A DNA stretch of 44,127 nt, taken from positions 1 to 44,127 of the forward strand of contig MGKT01000007.1 of NCBI GenBank assembly GCA_001794755.1, given 5' to 3'. The DNA is from Candidatus Yanofskybacteria bacterium RIFCSPLOWO2_02_FULL_44_18. Its GTDB lineage: Bacteria; Patescibacteriota; Minisyncoccia; 2-02-FULL-40-12; GWA2-44-9. The translations under genes and the position numbers were made by a program. Under the pieces are notes generated by a model, which saw only the letters and a list, made by a program, of their open reading frames with translations, searched no databases and had not been told where the DNA came from. Positions 15,652-23,999 of the stretch are shown piece by piece; position 1 is the first letter of the stretch; the number at the start of each line of letters is the position of its first letter.

Positions 15652-16425
15652 CTATTTCAAAGTTGGCACGAGTTCCCAACTCGTGCCCTCGGTTGTGGGA
15701 ACAACCTGCCCCGACAGCTTGTTAAGACCGCCGACGACAGGTTGAATGAATCTGACTTCCGAGAAACCGCCATCCGGCCGGTCGACTTCGACCGAACCGT
15801 ACGGCTCCACTGTATACGTCCTGTTGTCCAGAACGAACTGGGCAACAAGACGCGTTGTGTTTTTCACGACCCAACGGTAGTTGGGTCGGAACGCCGCTTC
15901 GCGAACTTCGCGCTCTTGTTCAGCCATCGCCTCGGCTTGCGCCTCGGCGATACGGCGCGCCTCTCGCGCCTTCCGGCGTTCGATGAACGCCGACGTCGCT
16001 CCGGCGGCGATGCCGCCGATGAGGGCGCCCCTGCGCCCACCGAAGATTCCGCCAACCGTCGCGCCGGCAATACCGGCGCCGACGACGCGCTCCCCCGGCG
16101 TCAGGGGTCGAATTCCCGGCAGCCAACCGCCGTCGCCATACGTGATCGGCATCCAGCCCATCGGGCCCTGAACGCCCCAATAGTATCCGTTCCAGCTCGC
16201 CTGTTCGGCGAGGAAACGGAATCGTATAGCGCGCAGGGCATCAACCTGACGATCCACGATCGCTAGGTTGGCAATCTGGACGACGCCCAGATTGTCGAAC
16301 CCTACCCCGTACGAGTGAAACGTCTGCGGCATGCGGGGAACCGCCTGCCGCCTGTCGGCATGGGCCGGGACGGCCGCGCCGAGAACGACGATCACGGTGA
16401 TAATCGAAAACACGAAACGGCGCAT
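15652..16425 (-). CDS. secreted Gly-zipper protein, unknown function
   Basis: The 257 residues start with a clear Sec signal peptide (VFSIITVIVVLGAAVPAHA, cleavage near residue 23). A globular segment follows, then a Gly-zipper hairpin (VVGAGIAGATVGGIFGG..GALIGGIAAGATS, about residues 113-143), an Arg/Ala/Glu-rich helix (about 146-176), and a C-terminal beta domain (VVKNTTRLVAQFVLDN..VVPTTEGTSWELVP). Gly-zippers insert into or span membranes. GGGAG lies upstream of the ATG. Base composition is far more GC-rich than in the flanking genes. It has its own promoter, a leader of about 60 nt with hairpins, and a shared terminator, and it may be a horizontally acquired surface protein. Confidence 0.68.
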   Translation of the reverse strand: MRRFVFSIITVIVVLGAAVPAHADRRQAVPRMPQTFHSYGVGFDNLGVVQIANLAIVDRQVDALRAIRFRFLAEQASWNGYYWGVQGPMGWMPITYGDGGWLPGIRPLTPGERVVGAGIAGATVGGIFGGRRGALIGGIAAGATSAFIERRKAREARRIAEAQAEAMAEQEREVREAAFRPNYRWVVKNTTRLVAQFVLDNRTYTVEPYGSVEVDRPDGGFSEVRFIQPVVGGLNKLSGQVVPTTEGTSWELVPTLK

Positions 16426-16490
16426 GGCCGCTCCCTTCTGCCCTTATCGGGCTGAAAAGCCCAATTTGGGCGATTGTTAAAGATACATAT

Positions 16491-16519
16491 ATTATAACAA
16501 ATCTAGCCGATAACGTCAA
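16491..16519 (-). promoter_or_regulatory. promoter and hairpin leader of the GC-rich cassette
   Basis: TTGACG (16514-16519), a 17-nt spacer and TATAAT (16491-16496) lie on the minus strand, overlapping the end of yraN. The leader of about 60 nt holds two small hairpins, GCCC-aattt-GGGC and GGGCT-tttc-AGCCC (about 16448-16472), before the Shine-Dalgarno sequence. Confidence 0.72.
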
Positions 16520-16880
16520 TATTGTGAAAATGCTTGATTTTAGCCGTTTTATTGAGACTATCGAATACAACGGTAATTAAATCAAATCGAAACTCCTGTT
16601 CCGGTTGAAACTTTTTATCGGCCATGTACATTTGAGCTGTCCGCGCAACCTTATGCATTTTCTTGTAGCCGGCTCTCAATTCCGGCTCAAAGCCGGGATG
16701 AATACCCCTGCTTGCTTTAACTTCTACGAAACACATTATGCGACCGAGTTTTGCGATGATATCTATCTCTCCCCACGGTTTTCTATAGTTTCTTTCTATA
16801 ATCAAATATCCCCTCTTTTCAAGGAATTCCGATGCTAATTTCTCGCAATAAAAGCCGAATTCTGATTTAATTGTCGTCAT
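16503..16880 (-). CDS. yraN: YraN/UPF0102 family endonuclease-like protein
   Basis: The 125 residues carry the UPF0102 signature: FGFYCEKLASEFLEKRGYLII, then NYRKPWGEIDIIAK and FVEVKAS. The E..D..ExK residues form a PD-(D/E)xK-type nuclease core. Members are Holliday-junction or repair-associated nucleases of uncertain role. The frame opens at a TTG at 16895, but the ATG at 16880 starts the conserved part. The promoter of the next gene overlaps its last codons. Confidence 0.88.
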   Translation of the reverse strand: MTTIKSEFGFYCEKLASEFLEKRGYLIIERNYRKPWGEIDIIAKLGRIMCFVEVKASRGIHPGFEPELRAGYKKMHKVARTAQMYMADKKFQPEQEFRFDLITVVFDSLNKTAKIKHFHNIDVIG

Positions 16881-16920
16881 AATTGAAAAATCCAATTCAC
16901 ATTGTTTCCACAGTTTTGGA

Positions 16921-16948
16921 TTGACAAGAGCCTCTTCATGATGATATC
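16921..16948 (+). promoter_or_regulatory. promoter of the LysM/M23 gene
   Basis: A consensus TTGACA (16921-16926) is followed by a 16-nt spacer and GATATC (16943-16948), then 6 nt and an ATG at 16955. This predicts another leaderless start. It is the only good promoter-plus-start combination for the downstream peptidase and supports the frameshift interpretation. Confidence 0.55.
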
Positions 16949-16954
16949 ATGAAT

Positions 16955-18114
16955 ATGTATAAATTCTCTGAACGAGAGTTTTTTTAATCCCCTACCATCA
17001 ACTTAACGGAAAACTTATTAGTACAATACCCCAAAAATATACAGGCGCTACTCAAGGCAAATATTTCAATTTAACAGGCACACTGGCCTTAGTTTTTCTT
17101 ATGATAATCGCCAGAGGATCCGCTGAAAACGGCAGTATTTTTAATCAGATTGTCGGTAAATATATCGAGGAAACAGCCGCATCAATTGTAAGCATCTCCG
17201 AGGCGGAAAATCAATTTGTTGATTCCAGCAATCGAGTTTCTGTCAGCGCGAATGCGTCCGGACAAGGCGGACCGGAATCTCTTCTTCAGCCTTCTCCTAT
17301 TCAAAACAATTCATTCCTGGCATACAATCCCCCGTCTGAAGATTATTTATCAAAAGCCGGCGTTTCCACCAGTCAGATACTCCTATACGAGGTCCAGCCC
17401 GGAGACAATCTTTCTTTCATAGCATCCGATTACGGCGTCAGTGTTAATACCGTTATCTGGGCAAATAGCCTTAAAAACATCGATAGCATATCTCCGGGCC
17501 AAGTATTGAAAATACCGCCCGTTTCCGGTGTAGTTCACGCGGTAAAAAAAGGGGACACGGTTGCCGCCATCGCTAAAAAATACGGCGCGGACGAAAGTCG
17601 AATTATGGCGTTCAACAGCCTGCCGGCAACGGGTGAAGTCAGAGAAGGCGATGAATTAGTCATTCCTGACGGTAAAATCAGTTCTGCGCCCAAATCAAGC
17701 ATCGCGATTAAAAATTCAGCATCAGTATTTTCACACCTAACTGATTTGGGAGAATTCTTCAAATGGCCGGCCACGGGCTTTAATTGGGGTAAAATCCACG
17801 GCCGCAACGGCGTGGACGTAGCTAATGCTTGCGGAACCCCGATATACGCGTCAGCCGACGGCACGGTTACCAGGGCTGATGCCTCCGGCTGGAATGGCGG
17901 ATTCGGCAAGGTAATCAAATTGTCTCACTCCAACGGCACGGAGACTTTGTATGCACACAACAACAAGCTTCTGGTTAATCTTGGTCAGCAGGTTTCCAAG
18001 GGAGAACAAGTCGCTTCCATGGGCAGTACTGGCCGCTCAACCGGATGCCACCTTCATTTTGAAGTTCACGGCGCTCGCAACCCTTTGGCTAAATACTCTA
18101 ATTCAAGCCGCTAA
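16955..18114 (+). pseudogene. LysM-M23 peptidoglycan peptidase with a one-base frameshift in a T tract
   Basis: From 17101 the frame encodes two LysM domains (YEVQPGDNLSFIASDYGVS and HAVKKGDTVAAIAKKYGA). An M23 (LytM) domain follows with HGRNGVD and HLHFE zinc ligands and VSKGEQVASMGSTG. The protein binds and cuts peptidoglycan outside the cell. The TM signal anchor (LTGTLALVFLMIIA) starts upstream of 17101, where this frame has no ATG, GTG or TTG. A promoter and ATG at 16955 give MYKFSEREFF in another frame and stop at TAA right after seven Ts (16979-16985). One extra T would join the two into a complete protein of about 387 residues. It could be a true mutation, an assembly error, or slippage on the T run. 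The 3' end overlaps comM by 12 bp. Confidence 0.8.
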
Positions 18115-19632
18115 AAAAAGTTTTTCGTTGACTCTTAAATTTATCGCTTCGGCGATATTTTTTTCAGTAACTATTTCACTGCCCTCAAGATCGGCCAGAG
18201 TTCTGGATAACTTTTTTATTTTATGAAAAGTGCGGAAAGATAAATTTTTGGCGTTAACGACATCCTTCAGCAATGCTGATGCCTCGGGAGTTGATTGGCA
18301 AAATTTATCAATATTCTTAAAGCTAATTTCAGAATTCGTGAGTATGCCACTGTCTCTGTATCTTTCCGCCTGAATCTTTCTGGCATTTTGTATACTGTCT
18401 CTCATATTTTGAAAATCGCCTTGGGTCGTGGGTATTTTTTGTTCATCCACCTTTTCTCGAGAAACTTGAATTTGAACGTCAATGCGATCCAGAAGAGGGC
18501 CGGAAACTTTTTTTCTGTATTTTATGACATTATATGGCGGGCAGCTGCATATCGCTTTTTCATCGCCGTAATTACCGCACGGACACGGATTCATAGCCGC
18601 CACAAACATAAATTTTGCCGGCAATAACAGAGAACCGGAAACACGCGAAACGGTAACCACTCCTTCTTCCAATGGTTGACGTAAACTTTCGAGAACATTT
18701 CGAGGAAATTCCGGCAATTCATCAAGGAATAAAACTCCCCGATGGGCCAGACTGATTTCTCCCGGCCTTGGCCATGAACCGCCGCCGATGACAGCAGGCG
18801 CAGACGTGTTATGGTGGGGATTGCGAAAAGGCCTCTCCAGTGATAAGGAACCTCCGTTAAATAGGCCGATTGAACTGTATATTTTTGCAACTTCGACAGC
18901 TTCAGTAAATGACATTGGAGGCAGCAATTCCTGCAGTGATTTGGCCAGAATGGTTTTTCCGGAACCGGGCGCACCGCTCATTAATATATTATGGCTTCCG
19001 GCGGCAGCGACAACTAACGCCCTTTTTGCAAAGGCCTGGCCCATAATTGATAAGAATGATATATTCTGCGATTTTATGCTTTTTTCCGGTAATTTTTTGA
19101 CTATCGGCAGGGGAGAAGTGGAGTCAAGATGCGATATAATCTCCATTAAATTTTTGGCCGCGTAAACTTTCAATCCATCAATTATGGCGGCCTCATTTCG
19201 ATTTTCATGGGGAACCCAAAGTTCTTCAAATCCCTGCTCTTTGGCCATAATTGCGATAGGAAGAACTCCATTTATTTTTTTCAGCGAGCCGTCCAGTGAC
19301 ACCTCTCCGACAAAAATTTTTCCAGTAGGATTAAACTCAATTTGCCTGCTTTCGAGCAGATAGGCGATGGCAATGGGCAAATCATACGAGGGTCCTTCTT
19401 TGCGGATATCGGCCGGGGCTAGATTAACTATCACTTTCTTGTGATGGGCGCTCGGCGGCAAAAAACCGCTATTTCTAATAGCGGCCGTAATGCGGTCTTT
19501 GGATTCCTCTACGGCCTTATCTGGCAGGCCAACAATAGTTAGGTTATGCAGTCCTGGAGACGAGTCTACTTCAACATCTATGCGTTGAGCATCAATTCCC
19601 TGAATAGAGGCTGAAAAGATGCGAATGGGCAT
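18103..19632 (-). CDS. comM: ComM/YifB family AAA+ ATPase (Mg-chelatase-like)
   Basis: The 509 residues have an N-terminal Lon-S5-like ChlI domain (IDVEVDSSPGLHNLTIVGLPDKAVEES), the AAA+ core with Walker A GAPGSGKT near residue 220, and Walker B HRGVLFLDELPEF near 294. An internal Cys-rich insert (CPCGNYGDEKAICSC) and a C-terminal Mg_chelatase_C domain follow. In Gram-negative model species ComM is a hexameric branch-migration helicase that extends recombination during natural transformation. The ATG shares one base with the stop of the DksA-like gene (TAATG), so the two are co-translated. Confidence 0.94.
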   Translation of the reverse strand: MPIRIFSASIQGIDAQRIDVEVDSSPGLHNLTIVGLPDKAVEESKDRITAAIRNSGFLPPSAHHKKVIVNLAPADIRKEGPSYDLPIAIAYLLESRQIEFNPTGKIFVGEVSLDGSLKKINGVLPIAIMAKEQGFEELWVPHENRNEAAIIDGLKVYAAKNLMEIISHLDSTSPLPIVKKLPEKSIKSQNISFLSIMGQAFAKRALVVAAAGSHNILMSGAPGSGKTILAKSLQELLPPMSFTEAVEVAKIYSSIGLFNGGSLSLERPFRNPHHNTSAPAVIGGGSWPRPGEISLAHRGVLFLDELPEFPRNVLESLRQPLEEGVVTVSRVSGSLLLPAKFMFVAAMNPCPCGNYGDEKAICSCPPYNVIKYRKKVSGPLLDRIDVQIQVSREKVDEQKIPTTQGDFQNMRDSIQNARKIQAERYRDSGILTNSEISFKNIDKFCQSTPEASALLKDVVNAKNLSFRTFHKIKKLSRTLADLEGSEIVTEKNIAEAINLRVNEKLFLAA

Positions 19633-20000
19633 TATTTAATCTTAGCGCAGGAAATACAGAGTTTCGCAACGGGCATGGCTTTTAAACGCTCAGAGTGAAT
19701 TGCTTGGGCGCACTTTTCGCACTTACCGTAGGTGCCGTCATCTATTTTTTTCAGCGTAGTTTGAATATCTTCGAGTTCCTTCTCAAGCTGTTGCTCGTAA
19801 GCGACATTAACGGCCATATCCGACACTTCGCGTACATACGAATCCTCATCGTGCATATCGTCATCATAATTAGGCATTTTAGGGTCGTAGTCGCCTTTAA
19901 TAGACGGGCTTTTTACTGCCACGCTCTCGAGCTCGGTCTTAATTTGATCCTTCCTAGCCTGAAGAATTTCCTTTAGCTTTTGTATTTCTTCGGTGGTCAT
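19632..20000 (-). CDS. DksA/TraR C4-type zinc-finger protein
   Basis: The 122 residues have an N-terminal coiled coil (TTEEIQKLKEILQARKDQIKTELESV), the acidic segment YDDDMHDEDSY, and a C-terminal finger CEKC..CISC within YGKCEKCAQAIHSERLKAMP, the DksA/TraR signature. Such proteins insert into the RNA polymerase secondary channel and modulate initiation, often with ppGpp. The gene is the first of a dksA-comM unit. TTGAAA, 17 nt and TAATAT lie 9 nt upstream of the ATG, and the GGTGWCACC array starts about 200 bp further upstream. Confidence 0.9.
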   Translation of the reverse strand: MTTEEIQKLKEILQARKDQIKTELESVAVKSPSIKGDYDPKMPNYDDDMHDEDSYVREVSDMAVNVAYEQQLEKELEDIQTTLKKIDDGTYGKCEKCAQAIHSERLKAMPVAKLCISCAKIK

Positions 20001-20009
20001 ATTGCTTTG

Positions 20010-20038
20010 ATATTATTACTAAAATAAAGAAATTTCAA
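20010..20038 (-). promoter_or_regulatory. promoter of the dksA-comM unit, predicted near-leaderless
   Basis: On the minus strand TTGAAA, a 17-nt spacer and TAATAT are followed by 9 nt and the ATG at 20000. The expected leader is about 3 nt. Confidence 0.72.
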
Positions 20039-20040
20039 GT

Positions 20041-20230
20041 AGCAAAAAGCGCGAATCGCCATTTGAGATAGAGTGAGTGTGACGTCGCGCTTAGGTGGTG
20101 TTGTCACACGGCAAGATCGAAGCCGAATTGAAACGACTCCAGTCTTGCCGAATGACAGCATGATTTGCCAAACACCCACAGTTGAGTCAGGTGCTCAGCG
20201 GTATATACAAGGTACTGATGATATTTTAAC
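20041..20230. other. intergenic region with two inverted repeats
   Basis: No gene is seen. GTGTGAC (20077-20083) faces GTCACAC (20103-20109), and CGGCAAGA (20109-20116) faces TCTTGCCG (20143-20150). The GTCACAC motif resembles a half-site of the neighbouring GGTGWCACC array. The region lies upstream of dksA and could hold operators. Confidence 0.5.
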
Positions 20231-20233
20231 AAT

Positions 20234-20507
20234 GGTGACAACAGTGTCAATTTGAAACTGTGGATAAGGTGACACCATCACCATGCGTTGGTGTCACCTG
20301 TGGTGTCACCTGCAACTGTCACCATGAAAAATTGGCATAATACATGGATTATTTAATGGTGACATGGTGACACTTCATGGTGACACTTCAAGTGTCACCA
20401 TGACGACAAAGTGACACCAATGGTGTCACCATAAATGCCAACACCGTCACCATGGGTGTCACCTACCATCACCACAAGTGACACCATCACCATGCGTTGG
20501 TGTCACC
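20234..20507. repeat. array of about 16 near-palindromic GGTGWCACC sites
   Basis: The 9-bp near-palindrome GGTG(A/T)CACC, or a version with 1-3 mismatches, is centred at 20238, 20247, 20272, 20294, 20306, 20319, 20362, 20370, 20383, 20395, 20414, 20426, 20447, 20459, 20481 and 20503. Centre-to-centre distances cluster at 12-13 bp and 21-22 bp. A 30-bp unit consisting of two facing sites is present identically at 20269-20298 and 20478-20507. The array lies between the stop of the proline-rich membrane protein and the dksA promoter. It is not a CRISPR, because there are no uniform spacers. Iteron-like origin, protein-binding array or structured 3' UTR are the options. Confidence 0.85.
20259..20267 (-). 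promoter_or_regulatory. perfect consensus DnaA box
   Basis: TGTGGATAA is the exact reverse complement of the DnaA box TTATCCACA. It lies within the GGTGWCACC array, directly before the first 30-bp unit. A single 9-mer can arise by chance in a genome, but its position in the array is suggestive. Confidence 0.45.
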
Positions 20508-20508
20508 A

Positions 20509-21747
20509 TCATTGAGTCCTCAACCTATCAATGGCGGCATACATAGCTTCGCGAGATCCGGCGATAACCAAATATGATTTGCCATTTGCCGTCGAAACAA
20601 TGCCATAGTCTATGCTTGTGTCAGGGTTTGGTCCGTTAATATATCTAATGGCCACGCCCGAATATGTGTTGTCCATAAATTGAGCATCCTTTGGTAACTG
20701 AAGTCCGAACAGTGAATTGAGGTCCGCAGTAATTGTCTGTTCCCAAGATCGAATCGAGTTAGCCATTTGCAAAGGTACCGCTGATTCGGCGATAAGAACA
20801 AGTTTTGTCGGGTTGTTATTTGGCAAAATTGATTTTTGGCCTGCTTTGTCAAAAACCTCCTGCTGGCCGTAGCCAAGCAATACCGATTCGCTGCCTAAAC
20901 TCTGAAGCAAATCATTCGGATATTTAAGCAAAAATATTTGAAGAGCGCTTTCAAATGAAAGGCTTTGGGATGCGCCTTTCTGTGAAAAAATTATGTCATA
21001 ACGATTAAATTGGCCGGCTACACTGGGAATTGATTTTGTGTAATCCGTAAAGAATTTCAGCGGATCATGGCCTGTCGGCATTGATGTTTGTCGTGTCGTG
21101 GGAAAATATTCCGTGAGTTTTTTAACTTCCGGAGTTTGGGTGGGGGTTTCCGACGGAGTCGGGGATTCTATAACAACTTCCGGCTCGCTCATGTCAAAAT
21201 ACCAATACCCCAGTCCGGCCCCGGCCAATAATATCAGAAGAATTATTGTCCAAAGCAATATATTATTCTTTCGTTTTGGCGGGAGAGGGGAAATGGGCAT
21301 GGTGGGCGCCGGACTCGGTTTCGTCGGCAAGGGCGAAGTTGGAACTGGCGTTCTCATTGATCCGGATTTTTCCATTTCACCCAAAGAAATTTTAGGCAAG
21401 GGTCCTGTCGGCTTCGGCGGAATAGGAGGCGGGGCAGGCGTCAGCGCTGGTTTTTGGGGCGGCAGTTCGGTGATTTTCCTGACATCAATTCCGACCGGCT
21501 TTTGCCCGGCTTTTAAATTGGAAATGTCCCCGGCCATGGTTCGGATTGATGATTGGTATTCTTTCGGTGATGGCGGCATCGGCTGGGCCGGACGAGGCGG
21601 AGGAACTACCGGTTTGGGGACAACCTGACTGCTGCTCGGCGCGATAGGAGACGGGGCAGATTGCGACGCACTGGGTTGAGAGGACGAACTCTTGGTTAAT
21701 TCTTTTAACAATTCGTCTATATTCGTCGTTTTTTGAGAATCATCCAT
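20509..21747 (-). CDS. proline-rich single-pass membrane protein, unknown function
   Basis: The 412 residues have a cytoplasmic N-terminal region of about 165 residues that is very rich in Pro, Ser and Thr, with an initial helix IDELLKELTKSS. One TM segment follows (NILLWTIILLILLAGAGLGYWYF, about 168-190), then a Thr/Pro linker and an extracytoplasmic mixed alpha/beta domain of about 200 residues (from TEYFPTTRQTS to the end). The topology is typical of CPR envelope proteins. I recognise no family. The stop codon is 2 bp from the GGTGWCACC array. The ATG at 21747 has no evident ribosome-binding site; a TACAAT box lies 27 nt upstream. Confidence 0.75.
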   Translation of the reverse strand: MDDSQKTTNIDELLKELTKSSSSQPSASQSAPSPIAPSSSQVVPKPVVPPPRPAQPMPPSPKEYQSSIRTMAGDISNLKAGQKPVGIDVRKITELPPQKPALTPAPPPIPPKPTGPLPKISLGEMEKSGSMRTPVPTSPLPTKPSPAPTMPISPLPPKRKNNILLWTIILLILLAGAGLGYWYFDMSEPEVVIESPTPSETPTQTPEVKKLTEYFPTTRQTSMPTGHDPLKFFTDYTKSIPSVAGQFNRYDIIFSQKGASQSLSFESALQIFLLKYPNDLLQSLGSESVLLGYGQQEVFDKAGQKSILPNNNPTKLVLIAESAVPLQMANSIRSWEQTITADLNSLFGLQLPKDAQFMDNTYSGVAIRYINGPNPDTSIDYGIVSTANGKSYLVIAGSREAMYAAIDRLRTQ

Positions 21748-21813
21748 CTATGCAAAGGATTAATGTTTAGATTAATTGTAGCACAAATGTGGAACGGCCT
21801 GTGCATATATAAA

Positions 21814-21843
21814 CCAAAGCCCGCCTTTGGTGGCGGGCTTTGG
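21814..21843 (-). terminator. terminator of pnp
   Basis: CCAAAGCCCGC pairs with GCGGGCTTTGG around a loop of about 8 nt, starting about 12 nt after the pnp stop in the leftward direction. It is followed by TTTATATATG. The perfect 11-bp stem is strong. Confidence 0.8.
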
Positions 21844-21854
21844 AAAGATGAATA

Positions 21855-23966
21855 CTATTTCCTGGCTCCTTTTATCGTCAGGTTTACTCTTCCCATATCA
21901 TCAATATTTTTTATCGTAACCGTAACCTCCTGGCCTAACTTCAACACATCAGAGGGACGATTGACTCTTTCCTTGGAAATTTCCGAAACGTGAACCAATC
22001 CTTCTTTGCCAGGCAGATATTCCACCATCGCTCCGAAATCAAAAAGCCGGCTTACTTTACCTTGAAACGTATCTCCGGTTTTCGGTTCGTAAGTTACATC
22101 TTTAATCATGCCGAGGGCCTTTTCCATTCCTTCAGGCTTGTCAGAGGTAATGAACACGGAGCCGTCATCATCGATATCTATCTGGACGCCCGTCTTTTCA
22201 ATGATATCGTTTATGACCTTGCCCTGAGGTCCGATAAGAGCGCCGATTCTCTTAGGATCAATGGTAATCATTTGAATCCTTGGCGCGTGAGGCGAAAGCT
22301 CTGGACGAGAAACGGGTATGGCCTTTGTTATCACATCCAAAATCTCAAGCCGCGCTTTTTTTGCTTGGGCAAGCGTTTCTTCGACGATTCGAGGAGTAAT
22401 TCCTTCGACTTTTACATCCATCTGCATACCGGTTATGCCTTCCCTCGTTCCGGCCACTTTCAAATCCATGTCTCCGTGATGGTCTTCCGGTCCTTGAATA
22501 TCAGTCAAAATTTTATATTTCTCGCATTTATCATCGAACATAATGCCCATGGCAATGCCGGCGGCAGGCGCCTTGATCGGCACGCCGCCGTCCATCAGGG
22601 CCAGTGTTGAACCGCACACTGAAGCCATGGATGAGGAGCCGTTGGATGACAGTATTTCCGAAACCAACCGGATTGTATACGGGAATTCTGTTTTGTTCGG
22701 AATAATGGGCTCAAGAGATCTTTCAGCCAAATAGCCGTGGCCGATATCCCGACGGCTGGGTGTGCCCAATCTTTTGACCTCGCCGACGCTATAGGGAGGG
22801 AAGGCGTAGTGGTGCATGAAACGTTTTTTGGTAAGATTTATCTCCATTGTCTCCAGCCATTGCTCCATGCCCGGAGAAGCGAGGGTCAATATTGAGAGGG
22901 CCTGGGTCGTGCCTCGGTTGAACAGGCCCGAACCATGGGTGTGAGGAAGAATACCGACGTCGGCCGACAAATCCCGCAACTCGTCCAGCTTCCGGCCGTC
23001 AGGACGCTTCTCTCCTTCAAGAATATTTCGATGAACAATACGATCTACTTCTTCTTCAAAAATGACGGAAACTTCGGCCATTTTTTTGCCGAGTTCCGGA
23101 CTTTCTGCAAATTGAGTTCTAATGTACTCTAATGTTTCTTCTTTGGCCTTTCCGATACCTTCGTAAAATTCAGTTTTTGATTTTCCGGGAGCGTAGAGAG
23201 CAGACTCCAATTTAGGCTCGGAAAAATCTTTAACCAGAGCCGCGAGGGCCTGATCATGGTTGAATGTACTTAACTCTTTTTTCTTTTTTCCGATTTCAGA
23301 CGCTATCATTTTTTGAAAGGCTATTATCTCTCCAAACTGGCCGAAAGCCTCGTTGATTGCCCCAGAAATATCTTTCTCAGAGACAATGTTGGCTCCTGCC
23401 TCAATCATGTTTATTCTTTCGGCCGTTCCGGCGACAACAACGTCAAAGTCGCTAGTAATTCTTTCGGCATATGTCGGATTAAATAATATTTTCCCGTCAG
23501 CGCGGCCAACACGCACCCCGGCTACGGGACCGTCCCAAGGAATGTCGGATATCAATAAAGCCAAAGACGAGCCGATCATGGCCGGAATATCGGGATCGTT
23601 TACACCGTCAAAAGAGAGAACCGTGGCCACAACCTGAATCTCATTTCTGATGTTCTGGTTGAACCGAGGGCGGAGAGTGCGGTCAATCAAGCGGCCGGAC
23701 AGTATGGCTTCATCGGAGGGTCGTGTTTCCCTCTTAATCCATTTTGAACCTTTTATTTTGCCAGCAGCGTAATATTTCTCTTCATATTCAACCGAAAGCG
23801 GCATGTAATCAACCGCTTTCTCTTGGCTGGACATCGTAGCATTGCACAGAACGCTTGTTTCGCCGTACTGAATTAAACAAACACCATTGGCTTGGCCGCC
23901 CAAGCGCCCAATTTCAACCGAAAGCGGCTTACCGCCGAAATCAACACTGTATTTTTTTACCGCCAT
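21855..23966 (-). CDS. pnp: polynucleotide phosphorylase (PNPase)
   Basis: The 703 residues are a full-length PNPase. Two RNase PH domains are present: FGGKPLSVEIGRLGGQANG at the start, and GTTQALSILTLASPG then KRFMHHYAFPPYSVGE in the second. A helical linker separates them. The KH domain (PKRIGALIGPQGKVI) and S1 domain (GDTFQGKVSRLFDFGAMVEYL) follow. It degrades RNA 3' to 5' by phosphorolysis and can add tails. It follows rpsO and a NYN-domain gene on the same strand. A hairpin occupies the leader about 35-70 nt upstream of the ATG. Confidence 0.97.
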   Translation of the reverse strand: MAVKKYSVDFGGKPLSVEIGRLGGQANGVCLIQYGETSVLCNATMSSQEKAVDYMPLSVEYEEKYYAAGKIKGSKWIKRETRPSDEAILSGRLIDRTLRPRFNQNIRNEIQVVATVLSFDGVNDPDIPAMIGSSLALLISDIPWDGPVAGVRVGRADGKILFNPTYAERITSDFDVVVAGTAERINMIEAGANIVSEKDISGAINEAFGQFGEIIAFQKMIASEIGKKKKELSTFNHDQALAALVKDFSEPKLESALYAPGKSKTEFYEGIGKAKEETLEYIRTQFAESPELGKKMAEVSVIFEEEVDRIVHRNILEGEKRPDGRKLDELRDLSADVGILPHTHGSGLFNRGTTQALSILTLASPGMEQWLETMEINLTKKRFMHHYAFPPYSVGEVKRLGTPSRRDIGHGYLAERSLEPIIPNKTEFPYTIRLVSEILSSNGSSSMASVCGSTLALMDGGVPIKAPAAGIAMGIMFDDKCEKYKILTDIQGPEDHHGDMDLKVAGTREGITGMQMDVKVEGITPRIVEETLAQAKKARLEILDVITKAIPVSRPELSPHAPRIQMITIDPKRIGALIGPQGKVINDIIEKTGVQIDIDDDGSVFITSDKPEGMEKALGMIKDVTYEPKTGDTFQGKVSRLFDFGAMVEYLPGKEGLVHVSEISKERVNRPSDVLKLGQEVTVTIKNIDDMGRVNLTIKGARK

Positions 23967-23999
23967 GTGAAATCACCAGCAAAAGAGGAAGAAACAATC

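Noticed and set aside
15218-16266. Long plus-strand frames opposite the Gly-zipper operon
   Set aside because: GC-rich codons on the minus strand keep the antisense frames open; the minus strand has signal peptide, ribosome-binding sites, promoter and terminator.
20234-20507. CRISPR array
   Set aside because: The repeat unit is a 9-bp near-palindrome at varying distances; there are no constant-length unique spacers and no cas genes nearby.
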